64,000 bases of DNA from contig NZ_JAMZEC010000001.1 of the NCBI RefSeq assembly GCF_024172185.1, positions 8,779,001-8,843,000 on the forward strand, read 5' to 3'. Source of the DNA: Nonomuraea roseoviolacea subsp. carminata (lineage in GTDB: Bacteria; Actinomycetota; Actinomycetes; Streptosporangiales; Streptosporangiaceae). Position numbers and translations under genes: made by a program. Positions 58,688-64,000 of the stretch are shown piece after piece (positions within the stretch are counted from its first letter, which is position 1; every line of letters begins with the position of its first letter). The notes under the pieces were generated by a model, which was not told the DNA's origin, made no database searches, and saw only the letters and a list, made by a program, of their open reading frames with translations.

Positions 58688-61600
58688 TCACGGGCACGGC
58701 GGCCGGTAGGGCAGGTCGGCGAAGTACTGCGCCCACTCCGCCCGCGTGATCCGGGGCCGGGCGAGCTCGCAGACGCGCGCGGCGACGCCCCCGAGGTCGT
58801 CGCGCCACAGCCGCGCCGACCGGTCCTCGCTCGTGCTGACGAGGGTGTGCCCGTCCGGTCCGTACGCGACCGAGTAGACGCGGTCGGCGTGGCCGGACAG
58901 CACGGCGAGCGGCGCGGGGGCACGCCCGCGCGTCACGTCCCACAACCGCACCGTGCGATCGAGGCTCGCGGTGGCCAGGGTCCGGCCGTCCGGGGCGTAC
59001 GCGAGCCCCCGCACCGCGTCGGTGTGGCCGGACAGCACCGCGAGCGGCGCGGGAGCGCGCCCGCGCGTCACGTCCCACAACCGCACCGTCCGGTCCAGGC
59101 CGGCGGTGGCCAGGGTCCGGCCGCCGGGGGCGAACGCGACGGCCTGCACCGCGTCGCCGTGCTCGCCGGTCGAGCCGAGGCGGGCCGGCCGGCCCGGGTC
59201 GGTGACGTCCCACAGCACCGCGGCGTCGAGCAGGCTGGTCGCCAGGGTGCGCCCGTCGGGGCTGAACGCGACCGACAACGTGCCGTCGCCCTGGCTCGGC
59301 AGCGCCCCGGCGGGACGGGGCCGTCCGGGGTCGGCCAGGTTCCACAGCCGTACGACGGGATCGCTCGGACTGGCCGTGGCGAGCAGGGCGGCGGCACCGC
59401 CCGGACGGAACGCGATGGAACGGATTCCCTCCGCGTGCGCCCGGAAGACGGCCACCGGCCTGGGCCGGGCCGGGCCGGCGACCCCCCAGAGGCGGACGGT
59501 GCCGTCGATGCTCCCCGTGGCCAGCAGCCCGCCGTCCGGGCTGAACGCGACCGACTCGACCTGGCCGGTGTGGCCGGTGAGCAGCGACAACGGCCGGGGA
59601 TGGTACGGGTCGGCGACGTCCCAGAGCCGGGTGGTGAAGTCCTCGCCCCCCACGGCCACGGTGCGCCCGCCGGGGCTGAACGCGGCGGTGGAGACGGCCG
59701 AGTCGCCGGTCGACAGGACGGGGCCGGGCAGGTCGGTCAGGAGCGCGCTGTGGTCGGAGCTGGCCGAGGCCAGGAGACGGCCGTCCGGGCTGAAGGTGAG
59801 CGACCAGACGGTGTTGGCGTGCGCGGTCAGCGTCGTGACGAGGAGCGGGGTGCGCGGGCGGGCGACGTTCCACAGGCGCGTGGTGTGGTCCCACCCGGCG
59901 GTCGCCAGCGTACGGCCGTCGGGGCTGAAGGTGACCGCCTGGAGCGGCCCGGAGTGGCCGGTCAGGCGCGACAGGGGGACGGGGCGGCGCGGGTCGCGGA
60001 CGTCCCACAGCCGGGTGACGTGGTCCCAGCCGGCGGTCGCGAAGGTACGGCCGTCGGGGCTGACGGCCGCCGACGTGAGGCTGCCGTCGCCGTGGCGCAC
60101 GCGGCTGAGCAGGCGCGCCCGGTGGTCGCCGGTGAGCCGCCACAGGGCGGCGGTGCCGTCGTCGCCGGACGTGACCAGGCCACCGGGGAGGAACGCGACG
60201 GCGGTGACGCGAGCCGGCGGCACGGCGGCCGTGCTGACGCCTCCCGGATGCACGGCGGCCGTGATGACGCCGGCCGGGTGCGCGGCGGCCGTGGTGACGT
60301 GAACCGGTGGCGCACCAGCCCCGGCGGCCTGAGCCGGGTGCGCGGCGGCCGTGGTGACCAGGCGCGGGGTCCGCGGGTCGGCGAGGTCCCACACGCGCAG
60401 GACGCCGTCGTCGCCGCCCGTGGCCAGCAACCTCCCGTCCGGGTGGAACGCCAGGCCGAACAGCGCCTTCGGGCTTGCGGCCACGGTCGCCACCGGCCGC
60501 AGGGCGCCGCCCGCGACCCGCCACAGGCGCAGCACGCCGTCGTAGAGGACGCCGGCGAGCAGGGTTCCGTCCGGGCTGAAGCGCAGCGTCTCCACGTCGT
60601 CGCTCAGTCCGGGGACCTCGGCGGTGAGGCGCGGGCGGTGCGGGATGGCGAGGTCCCACAGGCGCAGCGTCCGGTCGTCGCCGCCGGTCGCGATCACGCG
60701 CCCGCCGGGGGTGAAGGCCACGGTGTTGATCTCGTGGTCGAGCCGCGTGGTGAACGGCGTGGTGAACGCGCCGAGCAGGCTGCCGCGCGCCTCAAGGGTG
60801 GGCGCGAGCCGGTCGGCGGCCAGGCTGAGCTGCGCCGCGAGCGGCGGGTTGACCGCGCGCAGGCCGATCGCCTGGTCGGCGACCCGCTGCGACAGGGCGA
60901 TGTCACGCTGCCCGGTCGCCGCCTCCTGGGCGGCCACGGCGTACCCGGTGGCGGTCCCCGCCACGACGAGCAGCACGCTGAGCAGCGCGACCAGCAGCCT
61001 GAGCCGCCGGGTGCGGCGGCGGGCCACGATCGCCTCGCGCGCCTCGGCGGCCATGCCCGCGGACAGGAACTCCCGTTCCCGGGCGGTGAGCGCCGCGTCG
61101 TGACGACCGGCCCACTCGCTCGCCAGGGCGAGGGCCGTCCCGCGGTAGAGGGATCCGGGGTCGCGGCCGAGCGCCGCCCACGCCTCGGTCGCCTCGGCGA
61201 GCCGGTGGTGGACGCGCAGGCCCTCGCGGTCCTCCGCCAGCCAGTCGCGCAGGCGCGGCCAGGAGCCGATGAGGGCCTCGTGGCTGATCTCGACGCTGTC
61301 GCGGCCGAGGGTGACCAGGCGGGCGCGGGCCAGATGCTCCAGGACGGCGCCCGTGGCGGGGTCGTCGTCGAGCTGGTGGCGGCGGATGCGGCGCTTGGTG
61401 TCCTGGGTGCCCTCGCCGAGCGCGGTCAGGCGCAGCAGGATCTGCCGGGCGAGCTCCCGCCGGGACGGGTCGAGCGCGGTGTAGGCGTCCTCGGCGGTCC
61501 TGGCGACGGCCTGGCTGAGGCCGCCCGCCGCCTCGTACCCGGCGAGCGTCAGGGTGGTGCCGCGCCGCCGGTGCCAGGTCTCCAGCAGGGCGTGGGAGAC

Positions 61601-62695
61601 CAGCGGGAGTGCGCCGGGCTGGCCCGCGGCGTCGGCGACGATCCGTGCGGCCAGCGCGCCCTCCACGATGCAGCCCGCCCGCACGGCCGGCTGGACGACG
61701 GCCTGACGCAGCTCGTCGGCGGTCATCGGGCCGAGGGGCAGGTGGGCCTCGCGCAGCGCCTCCAGCAGCGCCGGGTGGCTGGTGCAGTGGGCGTAGAAGT
61801 CGGCTCGTACGCCGAGGACGAGACGGCAGCGGCTGCCGTCGGCGCGGGCGGCGGTGAGGAGCAGGCCGACGAACCGGGCGCGTTCCTCCTCGTCGTGGCA
61901 GAGGGTGAAGACCTCCTCGAACTGGTCCACGATGACGAGGAGCTCCGTGCCCGGGGGCTCGTCACCGAGGAACTGGCGGGCCAGGCGGTGCAGGGCGCGG
62001 GGGTCGGCGGCGAGCTCGTCGCGCAACGGGCCGGGGGTGCCGCCGGACAGGCGGGCCAGGTGGATCGCGCACTCCTCCAGCGGGTGCGCCCCTGGCGTGA
62101 ACAGCAGGGCCCGCCAGGGCCGGTCGCCCGCCCGGCCGGAGACCGCGGGGCCCGAGACCGCCTGGCCCGAGACCGCTTGGTTGTGGACCGCCCGGCCGGG
62201 GGCCGCGGGGGCCGGGCGCCCCCGCTCCTGGACGGCGGCCAGCAGCCCGGCGCGCAGCAGCGACGACTTGCCCGCGCCCGACGCGCCGAACACCATCACG
62301 ATCCGCTGCTCGGTGACGCGTCGCAGCAGCTCGCCGGTCACCCGTTCGCGGCCGAAGAACCGCGCCGCGTCCTCCGCCTGGAAGGAGGCCAGTCCCACGT
62401 ACGGTGCGGCGCCGTCATCGACGGGCTCGGCCCGCTCCTCGCTGATGCGCCGCCAGCGCTGCTCCCATTCGGCCTCGTCGCCGCCGCAGGCGCGCACATA
62501 GGCCAGCGTCACCGGGAGCGTGGGCAGCCGGCGGCCCGCGGCGGCCTCCGACAGGGTCGCGGCCGAGTAGTGGGCGAGCCGCGCGAGCCGGCGGTAGGTG
62601 GGGTCGCCGGCCTTCCTGCGCAGCGCCCTCAGGTCGGCCGCGAAGCGTAGTAACGGGCTGTCTCCGGCGTCCAGGGGACGCTCTGGCCGAGGCAC
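58688..62695 (-). CDS. HTH-nSTAND1-WD40 signal-transduction ATPase
   Basis: A 1335-residue STAND protein. An HTH (about 15-60) is followed by the nSTAND1 NTPase (about 98-540: Walker A GASGAGKS 137-144; Walker B LLVIVDQFEEVF with Asp257), a membrane helix (about 563-590) and 14 WD40 repeats (about 630-1330), each ending in a form of [T/V]xLWD. Fourteen repeats make two seven-blade propellers. Such proteins are thought to change state when a ligand binds the propellers. The two repeats at the C-terminal end are near-identical copies. GTG 62695 has GGAGG upstream. Confidence 0.92.
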   Translation of the reverse strand: MPRPERPLDAGDSPLLRFAADLRALRRKAGDPTYRRLARLAHYSAATLSEAAAGRRLPTLPVTLAYVRACGGDEAEWEQRWRRISEERAEPVDDGAAPYVGLASFQAEDAARFFGRERVTGELLRRVTEQRIVMVFGASGAGKSSLLRAGLLAAVQERGRPAPAAPGRAVHNQAVSGQAVSGPAVSGRAGDRPWRALLFTPGAHPLEECAIHLARLSGGTPGPLRDELAADPRALHRLARQFLGDEPPGTELLVIVDQFEEVFTLCHDEEERARFVGLLLTAARADGSRCRLVLGVRADFYAHCTSHPALLEALREAHLPLGPMTADELRQAVVQPAVRAGCIVEGALAARIVADAAGQPGALPLVSHALLETWHRRRGTTLTLAGYEAAGGLSQAVARTAEDAYTALDPSRRELARQILLRLTALGEGTQDTKRRIRRHQLDDDPATGAVLEHLARARLVTLGRDSVEISHEALIGSWPRLRDWLAEDREGLRVHHRLAEATEAWAALGRDPGSLYRGTALALASEWAGRHDAALTAREREFLSAGMAAEAREAIVARRRTRRLRLLVALLSVLLVVAGTATGYAVAAQEAATGQRDIALSQRVADQAIGLRAVNPPLAAQLSLAADRLAPTLEARGSLLGAFTTPFTTRLDHEINTVAFTPGGRVIATGGDDRTLRLWDLAIPHRPRLTAEVPGLSDDVETLRFSPDGTLLAGVLYDGVLRLWRVAGGALRPVATVAASPKALFGLAFHPDGRLLATGGDDGVLRVWDLADPRTPRLVTTAAAHPAQAAGAGAPPVHVTTAAAHPAGVITAAVHPGGVSTAAVPPARVTAVAFLPGGLVTSGDDGTAALWRLTGDHRARLLSRVRHGDGSLTSAAVSPDGRTFATAGWDHVTRLWDVRDPRRPVPLSRLTGHSGPLQAVTFSPDGRTLATAGWDHTTRLWNVARPRTPLLVTTLTAHANTVWSLTFSPDGRLLASASSDHSALLTDLPGPVLSTGDSAVSTAAFSPGGRTVAVGGEDFTTRLWDVADPYHPRPLSLLTGHTGQVESVAFSPDGGLLATGSIDGTVRLWGVAGPARPRPVAVFRAHAEGIRSIAFRPGGAAALLATASPSDPVVRLWNLADPGRPRPAGALPSQGDGTLSVAFSPDGRTLATSLLDAAVLWDVTDPGRPARLGSTGEHGDAVQAVAFAPGGRTLATAGLDRTVRLWDVTRGRAPAPLAVLSGHTDAVRGLAYAPDGRTLATASLDRTVRLWDVTRGRAPAPLAVLSGHADRVYSVAYGPDGHTLVSTSEDRSARLWRDDLGGVAARVCELARPRITRAEWAQYFADLPYRPPCP

Positions 62696-62880
62696 CTGCC
62701 CTGTCCTCCTCCGGGTCCGCGGGGACGCCGACGAGATGATCGCCCCTGATCCAACAACCGCCGCTCACCGCGTGCAAGGGGTGTTGTGACGGGCGGCCGC
62801 TTCGTGACGCGCCTCGGCTTCGCGTGCGCCGGCCGTCGACGCGCCACGGTCACGGCGACCGGCCGCGAACCGGGCGCCGA

Positions 62881-63489
62881 TCAGGTTCTGCGCGAGATGA
62901 CCATGATGTATTCGCAGGGAGCGTTCGTCCGGTTGGCGAAGCCGTGGTCCGCGTCGGCCTGGAAGAACAGGGAGTCGCCCGTGTTCAGGGTCTCGTTGAT
63001 CCCGCCGATCGCGACCGTGAGGGTGCCTTCGAGCACCACGAGTTGTTTCTCCGTACCCGGCGGATAGGCGGGCAGCAGCCCGGTGGAGACCTGCGCGGGG
63101 AGGTGGTGAACGATCATCTCGGCTCCTCCCGCGCCCGGGGCCGCTGACACCATGTGCCGTTCGAAGCCGGTTTCCGGGTCACGGAACACGGGGCGATCGT
63201 TCTTGCGCATGACGACGGCCACACCGGACGCGGCACCGGCCGGAGCGCCGATCAGGTCCGAGAGCGACGTGTCGAGCGCGTGGGCGATCCTGGACGCGAC
63301 GCCGATCGTCGGGCTCTTCTCACCGCGTTCGACCTTGGACAGCATCGCCCGGCTGACCGACGACTGTGTGGACAGCTGCTCCAGCGTCAGGCCCGCCTCC
63401 TCGCGGCGTCGCCGCACGTTGCCGCCGAACGCGCCGGCCAGGTCGTCACCGTGCTGCGGTCCGGCCGCGTTCCCGTCTTGCTTGACCAC
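62881..63489 (-). CDS. XRE-cupin transcriptional regulator
   Basis: A 202-residue regulator. The XRE helix-turn-helix (about 20-80) reads VRRRREEAGLTLEQLSTQSSVSRAMLSKVERGEKSPTIGVASRIAHAL, and a cupin fold follows (about 120-200: QLVVLEGTLTVAIGGINETLNTGDSLFFQADADHGF). GTG 63489, with AAGGAG 5 bp upstream, is preferred; the ATG at 63525 immediately follows a TACACT -10-like element and would precede the expected start site. It is divergent from an MBL-fold hydrolase gene, which is the likely target. Confidence 0.88.
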   Translation of the reverse strand: MVKQDGNAAGPQHGDDLAGAFGGNVRRRREEAGLTLEQLSTQSSVSRAMLSKVERGEKSPTIGVASRIAHALDTSLSDLIGAPAGAASGVAVVMRKNDRPVFRDPETGFERHMVSAAPGAGGAEMIVHHLPAQVSTGLLPAYPPGTEKQLVVLEGTLTVAIGGINETLNTGDSLFFQADADHGFANRTNAPCEYIMVISRRT

Positions 63490-63534
63490 CGTGCTCCTTG
63501 ATCGATGAGGGTCTCGTTCGCCCATAGTGTAGGG

Positions 63535-63570
63535 TTTCTACTAAAGAAGACAGTTTCTTCTATTGGAGAA
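63535..63570. promoter_or_regulatory. repeated TTTCT...AGAA elements between the XRE-cupin and MBL genes
   Basis: TTTCTACTAAAGAAG (63535-63549) and TTTCTTCTATTGGAGAA (63554-63570) are direct, partly palindromic copies in an AT-rich gap. They are probable binding sites of the cupin regulator. The right copy overlaps the MBL ribosome site. Confidence 0.5.
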
Positions 63571-63573
63571 TCC

Positions 63574-64000
63574 ATGCGGTTGATCTCACGTGGCCGGCAC
63601 CATGCCAGGTTCGCATTCGGCGATCTGCAGGTGATCTCGCTGCGGGACGGGTACATCGACATGCCGCCGACACGGCTCCGCGACGAGGAGGGGCGCACGC
63701 TCGATGAGCTGCCGCCCGCCGTCCCGCTGGCGGGCGGCAATCTGCGGCTGTCGGTCAACGCCTTCTTCGTCACCGACGGCACGCGGTCGGTCCTCGTCGA
63801 CACCGGCGCGTCCGACAACTGGCACGACCCCACCATGGGATTGATCTACGACGCGCTCGACGAAGCGGGAATCGACCGCGCGCTTGTCACCGATGTGGCC
63901 ATCACCCACGACCACGAAGACCACGTGAGCGGCCTGATCATGCCGGACGGGTCAGAGGCGTTCACCGGACTCGAGCGGGTGTGGATCGGCGCGGGCGACG
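63574..64000 (+). CDS. MBL-fold metallo-hydrolase, 3' end off window
   Basis: The first 142 codons of a metallo-beta-lactamase-fold hydrolase. The conserved metal motif HDHEDH is at residues 112-117 (AITHDHEDHVSG), and LVDTGASDNW (74-83) holds the preceding aspartate. The N-terminal QVISLRDGYIDMPP (19-32) matches the lactonase/AidC-like group often annotated as MBL-fold hydrolase. ATG 63574 has TTGGAGAA upstream. It is divergent from the XRE-cupin gene and probably under its control. The substrate is undetermined; lactones are a possibility. Confidence 0.88.
   Translation, partial: MRLISRGRHHARFAFGDLQVISLRDGYIDMPPTRLRDEEGRTLDELPPAVPLAGGNLRLSVNAFFVTDGTRSVLVDTGASDNWHDPTMGLIYDALDEAGIDRALVTDVAITHDHEDHVSGLIMPDGSEAFTGLERVWIGAGD

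Noticed and set aside
58652..62650. A very long open frame opposite the STAND ATPase gene
   Set aside because: It mirrors the WD40 gene, has no domain or ribosome site, and its composition (Gly/Arg/Val-rich) is that of an antisense shadow in GC-rich DNA.
58688..63489. A defence island built around the STAND ATPase
   Set aside because: No nuclease effector, restriction, toxin-antitoxin or phage gene adjoins it; the neighbours look like ordinary regulation.

Overview
The window is about 64 kb of uniformly GC-rich, gene-dense chromosome from an actinomycete. GTG starts, 4-bp stop/start overlaps, leaderless promoters, mycothiol-type DinB proteins, an ECF42-type sigma factor and an HTH-nSTAND-WD40 protein together suggest Streptosporangiaceae or a relative; the family is an inference. 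There is no rRNA, tRNA, CRISPR array, transposase or phage gene, and base composition dips only in a few short intergenic patches.

Layout, left to right. 0-9 kb: a DUF3052-like/dihydrofolate-reductase-fold pair, a DedA-NarL-type two-component operon, an SNF2 helicase-SWIM protein operon, and a PrmC-related methyltransferase with an attenuator-like leader. 9-21 kb: small regulators paired with transporters or enzymes (ArsR/DUF5937 + MFS, MerR + class IV aminotransferase, LysR + MFS + hydrolase), two secreted proteins and a lipoprotein. 21-26 kb: an actin-like MreB-family gene between two DksA/TraR-type zinc-finger genes, then a one-piece SecDF. 26-34 kb: ArsR-SRPBCC operon, GNAT, methyltransferase, SDR, DinB, MerR + MFS, hydrolase and a small membrane-protein operon. 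34-39 kb: an MFS-PD40-metallophosphatase operon behind a 23-bp palindrome, another MFS and a DUF6069 protein. 39-48 kb: a second NarL-type two-component system, mycothiol/DinB proteins, SDR, VOC and SnoaL-like proteins, a WYL regulator and an ArsR-SRPBCC-TIGR03086 operon divergent from an MFS pump. 48-56 kb: STAS protein and CspA converging on a strong terminator, an ECF42-type sigma factor, KdpD without KdpE, NhaA and LtrA. 56-64 kb: three secreted proteins, one ending in a NucA/NucB-like domain, a 14-WD-repeat STAND ATPase, an XRE-cupin regulator and a partial MBL-fold hydrolase.

The dominant theme is local one-component regulation. Almost every regulator sits beside its likely target, and the operator is often visible as a perfect palindrome (ATTCGGC twice around the ArsR/DUF5937 gene, CTTCAG-N5-CTGAAG twice before the DUF2269-like gene, a 24-bp palindrome over the ArsR start at 46488). 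Three promoters have the 19-20 bp spacer typical of MerR control. The least ordinary items are the leader-peptide/hairpin region before the PrmC-related gene, the zinc finger-actin-zinc finger cluster, and the secreted pair with a nuclease-like tail.
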